Shown one piece after another: positions 32,365 through 38,158 of a DNA stretch of 38,158 nucleotides. Under the pieces are notes generated by a model, which was not told the origin of the DNA, made no database searches, and was given only the letters and a program-made list of their open reading frames with translations. Origin of the DNA: Pseudoalteromonas sp. P1-25 (lineage in GTDB: Bacteria > Pseudomonadota > Gammaproteobacteria > Enterobacterales > Alteromonadaceae); assembly GCF_001401805.1 (NCBI RefSeq), contig NZ_LKDW01000038.1, forward strand, positions 1-38,158, in the 5' to 3' direction. Position 1 is the first letter of the stretch. Every line of letters begins with the position of its first letter. Position numbers and translations under genes: made by a program.

Positions 32365-32888
32365 TGCTAGTCCTGATGGAGATATGGGAATCTATCAGGG
32401 ATTTTGTTGGCACAGGCGGCCAGGTATTATACGTGGTCGCGATAGCACTCTTTCTTATGTGGGTTTTAATGATTGAGCGCTATTGGTTCCTACTTGCTGA
32501 ATTTCCTCGTTTAACGAAGGATATTGTAGCAAAGTGGGATGCCCGCCAAGACACTACGTCTTGGTACGCACACAGAATCCGTGAAGCATGGATTTCTGAA
32601 GCGTCTGAAAAATTAGATCAGCGTATGTTGTTGATTAAAACATTAGTAGCTGTTTGTCCTTTAATAGGCTTACTTGGAACTGTAACGGGTATGATCGCGG
32701 TTTTTGAAACTATGGCAACCCAAGGTACTGGTAATGCACGTTTAATGGCATCAGGTATTTCAATGGCAACAATCCCAACAATGGCTGGAATGGTTGCGGC
32801 ACTATCTGGAGTTTTCTTTAGCTCACGCCTTGAGGCAAGAGCGAGAATGGTGAAAGCCAAACTTGTAGATAGCATGCCTCATCACTAG
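32364..32888 (+). CDS. exbB2: ExbB2 proton-channel subunit
   Basis: 174 aa, the short ExbB type of TonB2 systems. Helix 1 is about residues 19-40 (GQVLYVVAIALFLMWVLMIERYW). Helices 2 and 3 are TLVAVCPLIGLLGTVTGMIAVF and GISMATIPTMAGMVAALSGVFF, with the conserved small-residue and threonine positions of the proton path. With ExbD it converts the proton gradient into work for TonB. The start overlaps the ttpC stop by one base; AAGGAG lies about 10 bases upstream, inside ttpC. Confidence 0.95.
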   Translation: MLVLMEIWESIRDFVGTGGQVLYVVAIALFLMWVLMIERYWFLLAEFPRLTKDIVAKWDARQDTTSWYAHRIREAWISEASEKLDQRMLLIKTLVAVCPLIGLLGTVTGMIAVFETMATQGTGNARLMASGISMATIPTMAGMVAALSGVFFSSRLEARARMVKAKLVDSMPHH

Positions 32889-32902
32889 AGAGAGAATTAA
32901 AT

Positions 32903-33307
32903 ATGGCACGTAAACAACGTTTTCGTGAAGAAGAAGAAGCAGCGGTAGATATGACGCCAATGCTTGACATCGTATTTATCATGCTTATTTTCTTTATCGT
33001 AACTACATCGTTCGTTAAAGAGGCTGGTATCGAGGTCAATAAACCTAAAGCGGCCCAAGCTACGAAGCAAAAAAATGCTAACATTTTTGTTGCTATTCGC
33101 AGTGATGGTGCTATCTGGATTGATAAACAGCAAGTTGATGTTGAACGTGTTTCAGCAAAAATCGAAAGTTTATTAGCAGAACAACCTACTGATGTTGTGA
33201 TTTTGCAAGCTGATAAAGAAGCAAAACACGGCGTAGTGGTTAAAGTTATGGACCAGATCAAAGCGACAGGTGATAACCTGAGAATTTCAATAGCTGGAGA
33301 TCAGTAA
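32903..33307 (+). CDS. exbD2: ExbD2 biopolymer transport protein
   Basis: 134 aa. A charged N-terminus (MARKQRFREEEEAAVD) leads into one membrane helix, DMTPMLDIVFIMLIFFIVT. Asp22 is at the position essential for proton translocation in ExbD/TolR. The periplasmic domain contains ANIFVAIRSDGAIWIDKQQV and PTDVVILQADKEAKHGVVVKVMDQIK, the usual ExbD fold. GAGAG precedes the ATG. The stop overlaps the tonB start in TAATG. Confidence 0.96.
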   Translation: MARKQRFREEEEAAVDMTPMLDIVFIMLIFFIVTTSFVKEAGIEVNKPKAAQATKQKNANIFVAIRSDGAIWIDKQQVDVERVSAKIESLLAEQPTDVVILQADKEAKHGVVVKVMDQIKATGDNLRISIAGDQ

Positions 33308-33921
33308 TGATTCGTTTTCTGTTTTCACTGATTGCAGGTGGGGCAGTTACTTTCGGCTTGTTCTACTTCATGGCTTACCTCATCTCTGGTGGGGCTGACC
33401 GTAATACTGAACAAAAAGAGCAGATCATAGTCGAAATAATGACGAATCCGCCTGAATCTAAGGTGCAGGAGAGGAAGCGTGTTCCGCCTCCGCCTCCGCC
33501 ACCGCCAAAGCAGCCGCCTAAACCGCAGCCGCCACAGCCGGAGAATAACAATCCTAACCCTGGTGCTATGTCATTTAACATGGGTAGCATTGATGTAGGA
33601 AGTTCGGCTGGTGGACTAAGTGGTCCAGGTGCATTTGGACGAGATGGTGATGCGACACCTATCGTTCGTATTGAACCAAAATATCCAACGCAAGCAGCGC
33701 GTGATGGTAAAGAAGGTTGGGTACAACTTTCGTTCACAATTGATGAGTTAGGTGGCGTAACTGACGTTCAAGTTATTGACGCAGAACCAAAACGTATCTT
33801 TGACCGTGAAGCTAAACGTGCACTGCGCAAGTGGAAATACCGTCCTAAAATTATTGACGGTAAACCACAGAAACAAGTTGGTTTACAAGTTCAACTAGAC
33901 TTTAAACTTAACCAAGGCTAA
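33307..33921 (+). CDS. tonB2: TonB2 energy-transducing protein
   Basis: 204 aa. N-terminal membrane helix (about 3-28, RFLFSLIAGGAVTFGLFYFMAYLI). A proline-rich periplasm-spanning segment runs from about 58 to 78 (PPPPPPPPKQPPKPQPPQPE), followed by a glycine/asparagine-rich stretch. The C-terminal TonB domain runs from about 115, with PIVRIEPKYPTQAARDGKEG, the conserved YP, WVQLSFTIDELGGVTDVQVI and ALRKWKYRPK. It is shorter than E. coli TonB (239), as usual for TonB2. It transmits energy to outer-membrane receptors for siderophores, haem, cobalamin or glycans. Confidence 0.96.
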   Translation: MIRFLFSLIAGGAVTFGLFYFMAYLISGGADRNTEQKEQIIVEIMTNPPESKVQERKRVPPPPPPPPKQPPKPQPPQPENNNPNPGAMSFNMGSIDVGSSAGGLSGPGAFGRDGDATPIVRIEPKYPTQAARDGKEGWVQLSFTIDELGGVTDVQVIDAEPKRIFDREAKRALRKWKYRPKIIDGKPQKQVGLQVQLDFKLNQG

Positions 33922-33932
33922 GGAGGCGAGTA

Positions 33933-35192
33933 ATGAGAAATTTATCTAAAGTAACTGCTCTTGCAATTCTTATGTCTGTGTCAGGTGCAGCTATTACTGC
34001 ACCTGTATTAGCAGCGCCGGATTACGCTAAAATTGAAGAGCGTAAAAAAGCCAAGACTAAAATCATGGGCGAGCGTACTGGTAAAAAGGTAATTAAAGCG
34101 TTTGACTTGTATAATGAAGACAAAATTGATGAAGCAATTGCCTTGTTAAAAGAGATTGACGCATCTAACGACTTTGATAAAGCGACTGTAAATCGTTACC
34201 TAGGTAGCATGTACGCGCAAAAAGAGAAGTACGATGAAGCGATTAAATACTCTAGACAAGCGGTTGCCCCTGATATTTTAAACTTCGCAGATCACGAGCA
34301 AACTTTAAAGCTATTAGGTGATTTATACGCAGGTACTGAAAAGTTCCAAGAAGCCAAAAAAGCTTATACTGCTTGGATGGACTTCACCGGCGAAGAAGAC
34401 CCTAAAGTGTACACTCGTATTGCGCAAGCTAACTATCAGTTAGGTCAGTTTCGTGATGTTTTTGAACCTGCCGACAAGGCAATCTCATTACAAAAGGAGC
34501 CTAACAAGGCGCCTTACCAATTAAAATTAGGTTCTTACTTTGAACTTAAAGATTACGCCAACATGGTGAAAATTGGTGAAGAGATTGTACGAGTTTGGCC
34601 TGATGACAAAAAAGCCTGGGTTAGTTTAGGTAAATATTACCTACAAACCGAAGACTACGCCAAAGGTCTAGCGACCATGGAAGTAGCATTCAAAAATGGC
34701 TATTTTGAAGCGGAAGTAGATTACAAAGTACTTTCTAACTTTTACTCTTTAAACGAAATTCCATTTAAAGCGGCTAAAACCCTTGAAAATGCGATTAAAG
34801 AAGACAAAGTTAAGCGTACTAAGCAAAACGTTAACGCAATTGCTAGTAACTACCACCGTTCTAAAGACATCGAAAAAGCTGCAAAGTACTACGAAGAAGC
34901 TGCTAAATTTGACGACGATGCAGAGCTTTACCGCAAAGCAGGTTCGTTACTTTTACAATCTGAAAACTTTAGTGCTGCTGTTGTTCGTTTGAACAAAGCG
35001 TTAGAGCTAGGCTCTGACAAAAAAGGCACCATTTATTCAGATTTAGCTGAAGCGTATTACTACCAAGCTAAATACAAGCAAGCTTATGCTGCTATTACTA
35101 AAGCAATGGATGACCCACGCACACGCAAGTTTGCTAAAGGTTGGTCTACATTTATTAAAGATAAAGCCGCTCGCAACGGTGTTAAAATTTAA
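33933..35192 (+). CDS. Periplasmic TPR protein of the TonB2 cluster
   Basis: 419 aa, with a signal peptide (about 1-28, MRNLSKVTALAILMSVSGAA and on). About eight or more TPR-like units follow, for example VNRYLGSMYAQKEKYDEAIKY, KLLGDLYAGTEKFQEAKKAY, WVSLGKYYLQTEDYAKGLAT and DLAEAYYYQAKYKQAYAAIT. A strong AGGAGG precedes the ATG, 11 bases after tonB2. TPR proteins end this operon type in Vibrio and relatives, and are thought to assist the TonB2 complex. The terminator at 35218 closes the operon. The job is inferred from position. Confidence 0.93.
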   Translation: MRNLSKVTALAILMSVSGAAITAPVLAAPDYAKIEERKKAKTKIMGERTGKKVIKAFDLYNEDKIDEAIALLKEIDASNDFDKATVNRYLGSMYAQKEKYDEAIKYSRQAVAPDILNFADHEQTLKLLGDLYAGTEKFQEAKKAYTAWMDFTGEEDPKVYTRIAQANYQLGQFRDVFEPADKAISLQKEPNKAPYQLKLGSYFELKDYANMVKIGEEIVRVWPDDKKAWVSLGKYYLQTEDYAKGLATMEVAFKNGYFEAEVDYKVLSNFYSLNEIPFKAAKTLENAIKEDKVKRTKQNVNAIASNYHRSKDIEKAAKYYEEAAKFDDDAELYRKAGSLLLQSENFSAAVVRLNKALELGSDKKGTIYSDLAEAYYYQAKYKQAYAAITKAMDDPRTRKFAKGWSTFIKDKAARNGVKI

Positions 35193-35217
35193 CTTTAATT
35201 TGTTTTAGCAATTATAT

Positions 35218-35242
35218 AAAAAGCCCCTATGGGGCTTTTTTT
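35218..35242 (+). terminator. Intrinsic terminator of the TonB2 operon
   Basis: AAAAAGCCCC, loop TAT, GGGGCTTTTTTT. Confidence 0.94.
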
Positions 35243-35255
35243 ATTGGAATTTATA

Positions 35256-36299
35256 ATGAATAAAACGCATCTTTTGTCTGTCCTATTAAGTCTGTTTTTG
35301 GTTGCTTGTTCAAAACAACCACTGCCTTTTGAATCTTATGATGCTGCGCAGCAAAGTATCAAAAGTTTGAATACGGCGCTTAAGCCTGTCGGCGCTGCAG
35401 ATGTATCCATTGAACAAGTATTGCCTTTTTCTTCAGCGTATTTATCGCTTCGTCATCAGATGTATCAGCGCCTACAAACAATGACTCTTTCAAACGCGCA
35501 AACGCAGCAGCTAAATTACTTAATTATTGCTGAGCGTTTTCCTGAGCGCTTTTTCAGCTGGCCAGCACAGGTGAATGTGTTGGACAATCTATTATCAGCG
35601 AAAATGCAAAGTACTAATTCTAAACAGGTAATTGAGTGGCTTAAGTTCACTCAAGATCAATTAGACAGTGCGCTGCAAAGCAATTTAAGATTAAACAAAA
35701 TTGAATTAAGCCTCCTGCAGGGTTACTTACAAACGGCATTATTAAAACACGCTAACGCAAACGGTTTAAAAGCTCAGATTGTCGAGTTTCATGATTACTT
35801 GGCCCAGTACAAACCAAGGGGCAGCATTGGCTTACGTGGACTTGCTAATGGCAGTGAATGGTATCAAAGTAAACTAAATTACTTCAGTGGGGTAGTTAAG
35901 TCGCCTTTGCAATGGGTTGATACTATCAATCAGCATCTTCAAATGAACTCGCACACTGCACCTAATTTGAGCTATAACGAGCATCATCGTACTTCGTTTA
36001 TAAGCCAATATTTAAGCAAGGCGCCAAAAGTAAAAGGGATTGATTGGCAAACTGATTACATGCTATTGCCCGCTATGGCTAAAAAAAGCCATTTAAGTCC
36101 CGAAGATAAAAGGCTAATGCTTGCGCTAATGGAAACCGATGTCGGTGTACACTACCATGCATGGACTTTATCTCAGGCAAAAGTGAACTTAGTAAAACGG
36201 TTAGCTATTTCACAGCGCGATGCGCAGTATTTAGTTGAAGATAGTGTACTTTATCCTGGCCAGGCTTTTAGTTTTGCTGGGCAATTATTAACGCTTTAA
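35256..36299 (+). CDS. Putative lipoprotein, function unknown
   Basis: 347 aa from ATG 35256, just after the TonB2 terminator (GGA about eight bases upstream; an earlier frame start would lie in the terminator). The N-terminus MNKTHLLSVLLSLFLVACSK is a lipoprotein signal with lipobox LVAC, cysteine at residue 18. The residue after the cysteine is serine, which favours outer-membrane sorting. The mature part is helical and polar (QQLNYLIIAERFPERFFSWPAQVNVLDNLL; GSIGLRGLANGSEWYQSKLNY). The latter segment loosely recalls DUF885-type proteins, but I cannot confirm it. Its promoter must lie in the few bases after the terminator, or it depends on readthrough from the TonB2 operon. Confidence 0.85.
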   Translation: MNKTHLLSVLLSLFLVACSKQPLPFESYDAAQQSIKSLNTALKPVGAADVSIEQVLPFSSAYLSLRHQMYQRLQTMTLSNAQTQQLNYLIIAERFPERFFSWPAQVNVLDNLLSAKMQSTNSKQVIEWLKFTQDQLDSALQSNLRLNKIELSLLQGYLQTALLKHANANGLKAQIVEFHDYLAQYKPRGSIGLRGLANGSEWYQSKLNYFSGVVKSPLQWVDTINQHLQMNSHTAPNLSYNEHHRTSFISQYLSKAPKVKGIDWQTDYMLLPAMAKKSHLSPEDKRLMLALMETDVGVHYHAWTLSQAKVNLVKRLAISQRDAQYLVEDSVLYPGQAFSFAGQLLTL

Positions 36300-36303
36300 G
36301 CGC

Positions 36304-36636
36304 TTATGTTCGCTTAGCGCACATTTCACAGCGCTGTGTAGCAGGGTCTTGTTTGAGCAAGTGCTCTGCAATTGCTTCTTCGCAGTCGCAGCAATAACCG
36401 TATTGACCAATATCAATCTGGCTTATTGCTGCTTCCAACTTTGCCAATCTATTCACTAAGGTTTGATATTCAGGGCCTAAGTTATAAGTGGCAGTATCAA
36501 GCCATTCATTGTACTGGCTTGTCAGTATAACGTTACGTAGCTTAAGATGAGCAGGATGGGCAGACTGATTCAGCATTGCTAATATGGCTGATTTAACGTG
36601 AGCTATTTCACTGTGCAGTTGTTGCTGATAAAGCAT
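36304..36636 (-). CDS. TraR/DksA-family C4 zinc-finger protein
   Basis: 110 aa. A helical N-terminal part (coiled-coil-like, residues 1-75) is followed by the zinc finger YCCDCEEAIAEHLLKQDPATQRCEMC, with ligands Cys82, Cys85, Cys103 and Cys106. DksA-type proteins enter the secondary channel of RNA polymerase; DksA is 151 aa, so this is a short relative like TraR or YbiI. The acidic DxxDxA tip of DksA's coiled coil is not evident, so its effect on polymerase is uncertain. It converges with the lipoprotein gene (4 bases between stops) and lies 57 bases after dusC on the same strand. A GGTATAAC/GTTATACC inverted repeat (36640-36671) sits just upstream. Confidence 0.88.
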   Translation of the reverse strand: MLYQQQLHSEIAHVKSAILAMLNQSAHPAHLKLRNVILTSQYNEWLDTATYNLGPEYQTLVNRLAKLEAAISQIDIGQYGYCCDCEEAIAEHLLKQDPATQRCEMCAKRT

Positions 36637-36693
36637 ATTGGTATAACCTTCATTTAGCGTTTCGTTATACCGGTATTATCTGAGCTGTGCTGA

Positions 36694-37674
36694 TTATACG
36701 TTATGATTTGAATCAAGTTGCGGAGACTTAGCGTATTTTTTTAAAACCTGCGCGACCTCTCCTTTTACTTTAAGACGTCTTATTTCATCAAAGAGTGTAA
36801 TGGCTTGAGGGTATTGACGTTTAAGGTAACCTAGCCATTGCTTAGTACGAGAGGCAAAGTATTTTTCATCTTGTGCAGGGTCCTGATGAACAGCTGAATG
36901 AATCAAATGATAAATTATATGCTCCCACTCTAGGCCGTTATATTGTTCATTATTAACATGTGCTTTAATTTTTTTCGCTAAATCAGGGTGAGAAAGCGCA
37001 CCGCGTCCTAGCATTAAATCGCTACACTGACTTCGGGTTTGGCAAAGTAGAGCATCTTCCACTTGCCAAATTTCACCGTTGGCAACCACTGCGATGTTTT
37101 TTCCTTTTATCAGCGGGGGGATTTTTTCCCAATAAGCAGGTGGGCTATAACCATCGCGCTTGGTACGTGCATGTATAGCAATACTATCTGCTCCGGCACT
37201 TACAACGGCATCTACAATTTCTTGGCTATTGCTATCATCGTCAAAGCCTAATCGTATTTTTGCACTTACTTGGTGTTTACTATCTACCGCATCCCTTACC
37301 GCTTTGATTATGTGATACATATGATCAGGGTCTTTAAGCAGTACAGCTCCCCCGCGGCTTTTATTTACCGTTTTTGCAGGGCAGCCAAAATTAAGATCTA
37401 TACCGTGGGAGCCTAAATCAATCGCTCTGACGGCGTTTTCAGCTAAAACGTCTGCCACTTGTCCTAATAGCTGTACGCGCACAGGAGTACCTGCTTTGGT
37501 TAAACCGTTATTATTGAGTTCAGGGCAATAGCGATAAAAGACTTTTGCAGGTAAACGCCTATCAATCACTCTAACAAATTCAGTTACGCATAAGTCAAAG
37601 CCACCAATATCGGTAAGAAGTTGGCGCATTTTAAAATCAACAACACCTTCCATAGGCGCTAAAACAAGTTTCAT
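36694..37674 (-). CDS. dusC: tRNA-dihydrouridine(16) synthase
   Basis: 326 aa. An FMN enzyme that reduces uridine 16 in the tRNA D-loop with NADPH. LAPMEGVVD at 5-13 begins the TIM barrel. The catalytic cysteine is Cys98 in NFGCPAKTVNKSRGGA, the same number as in E. coli DusC. KIRLGFDD, IAIHARTKRDGYSPPAYW and VVANGEIW supply substrate and flavin contacts. The APMEGV.D start and the C-terminal helical domain favour DusC over DusA or DusB. It is divergent from the hvfA-like gene, 227 bases apart. Confidence 0.95.
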   Translation of the reverse strand: MKLVLAPMEGVVDFKMRQLLTDIGGFDLCVTEFVRVIDRRLPAKVFYRYCPELNNNGLTKAGTPVRVQLLGQVADVLAENAVRAIDLGSHGIDLNFGCPAKTVNKSRGGAVLLKDPDHMYHIIKAVRDAVDSKHQVSAKIRLGFDDDSNSQEIVDAVVSAGADSIAIHARTKRDGYSPPAYWEKIPPLIKGKNIAVVANGEIWQVEDALLCQTRSQCSDLMLGRGALSHPDLAKKIKAHVNNEQYNGLEWEHIIYHLIHSAVHQDPAQDEKYFASRTKQWLGYLKRQYPQAITLFDEIRRLKVKGEVAQVLKKYAKSPQLDSNHNV

Positions 37675-37836
37675 AGAGTATTTTGACTGAAAAAACGGAT
37701 GCGTAGTGTACCCGCAAAGTGTGGTTTGATAAAACTTAAATTACTGTCCATATTTGTTTGTATATATTTAAAAGTAAAAAAAATGAAAATAAATGAAAGT
37801 TTTTATCTGTTAGCGGGTCTATTTAATTATACAAGC

Positions 37837-37875
37837 AACGCATAATTGACAATAATTAGTTTGCGTTATCTTAAT
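37837..37875 (+). promoter_or_regulatory. Promoter with overlapping dyad upstream of the hvfA-like gene
   Basis: -35 TTGACA (37846-37851) and -10-like CTTAAT (37870-37875) with an 18-bp spacer. Around the -35 lies a dyad: AACGCATAATT on the left (37837-37847) answers AATTA and TGCGTT on the right (37854-37858, 37862-37867). A regulator bound there would cover the promoter. The transcript would start about 20 bases before the AAGAGAG ribosome site (37888-37894). Confidence 0.5.
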
Positions 37876-37901
37876 ACACACTTATACAAGAGAGTCATGC
37901 A

Positions 37902-38158
37902 ATGAATACAGTAAAGAAAAACTCAATCGCGTTAACCTTAGGTGCAGTAGTTGTTGGCTCTGCAAGTTTTGCCTCTGCAGATGCACAAGCCAACCCATTT
38001 GAATTTCAACAGCTAGTAACCGGATACCAACTTGATGCCGCAGAAGGCAAGTGCGGTGAAGGCAAATGTGGCGGCGACGCAAAAGGTAAAAAAGAAGGTA
38101 AGTGCGGCGAAGGCAAATGTGGCGGCGACGCAAAAGGTAAAAAAGAAGGTAAGTGCGG
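37902..38158 (+). CDS. hvfA: HvfA-like copper-binding RiPP precursor, cut by the window edge
   Basis: The first 85 codons are present and the frame is open at the edge. Signal peptide: KKNSIALTLGAVVVGSASFA (5-24), with probable cleavage near SADAQA. A short leader follows (NPFEFQQLVTGYQLDAA, 31-47), then EGKCG repeats from residue 48: EGKCGEGKCG, GDAKGKK, and again. EGKCG is the modified motif of HvfA of Haemophilus, where the MNIO enzyme HvfB with HvfC turns each cysteine into an oxazolone-thioamide pair that binds copper. The N-terminus MNTVKKNSIALTLGAVVVGS is typical of these secreted precursors. An AAGAGAG ribosome site lies upstream. The modifying enzymes would be downstream, outside the window. 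Unmodified low-complexity metal-binding protein is the alternative. Confidence 0.88.
   Translation, partial: MNTVKKNSIALTLGAVVVGSASFASADAQANPFEFQQLVTGYQLDAAEGKCGEGKCGGDAKGKKEGKCGEGKCGGDAKGKKEGKC
38043..38158 (+). repeat. 51-bp in-frame repeat coding for EGKCG pairs
   Basis: Units 38043-38093 and 38094-38144 are identical except for two silent changes (49 of 51). A third begins at 38145 and is cut by the window end. Each unit encodes 17 residues: two EGKCG motifs, then GDAKGKK. The pattern is protein-coding and in frame, not CRISPR. Confidence 0.95.

Noticed and set aside
37882..38133. Minus-strand open frame rich in Arg, Leu and His opposite the hvfA-like gene
   Set aside because: It is the complement of the repeat; the plus strand has a signal peptide, ribosome site and known motif.
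38043..38158. Regular direct repeats resembling a CRISPR array
   Set aside because: Units are contiguous, in frame and coding for EGKCG motifs, with no unique spacers.

Overview
The window looks like an ordinary chromosomal stretch of a marine gammaproteobacterium of the Alteromonadales, most likely Pseudoalteromonas. The base composition is AT-rich. The proteins recognised (CysB, MetR, SdaA, PabB, PyrC, DusC, ElyC-type YdcF, MtfA) are gammaproteobacterial, and the TonB2-type cluster (DUF3450, TtpC, ExbB, ExbD, TonB, TPR) has the layout known from Vibrio and alteromonads. There is no prophage, insertion sequence, CRISPR array or obvious island. The genus is inferred from gene content, not proved.

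Left part (1-8.2 kb): tRNA-Tyr on the minus strand, two small conserved proteins, a YchJ/SEC-C protein, a SulA-type division inhibitor behind overlapping LexA-like boxes, a Sel1-repeat protein, an NCS2 purine permease, a 145-bp self-complementary intergenic element, a membrane-anchored coiled-coil protein, and cysB behind a foldable leader. The run pabB-nudL-sdaA (folate precursor synthesis, CoA-type Nudix hydrolase, serine deaminase) follows on the minus strand in the same order as in E. coli.

Middle (10.3-29.4 kb): class I fumarase; leucine dehydrogenase; a CAT-like acetyltransferase; a periplasmic-propeller diguanylate cyclase; an MtfA-like metallopeptidase; a large secreted TolB-propeller/amidohydrolase fusion; a small unknown protein; Nif3/YbgI; an ElyC-type YdcF protein; MetR with three tandem MetJ-like boxes upstream; a GAF-GAF-GGDEF-EAL protein; dihydroorotase; and a cold-shock protein with a long structured leader. 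Most units end in clear intrinsic terminators.

Right part (29.4-38.2 kb): a tight six-gene operon encoding a TonB2-type energy-transduction system, preceded by about 840 bases without a gene and a good sigma-70 promoter. Then come a lipoprotein, a TraR/DksA zinc-finger protein and DusC. The window is cut inside a gene at its right edge. That gene encodes a signal peptide followed by EGKCG repeats, the hallmark of HvfA-type copper-binding RiPP precursors. This is the most interesting object here. Its expected partners (a DUF692/MNIO enzyme, a DUF2063 partner, DoxX) would lie just beyond the window and cannot be seen.
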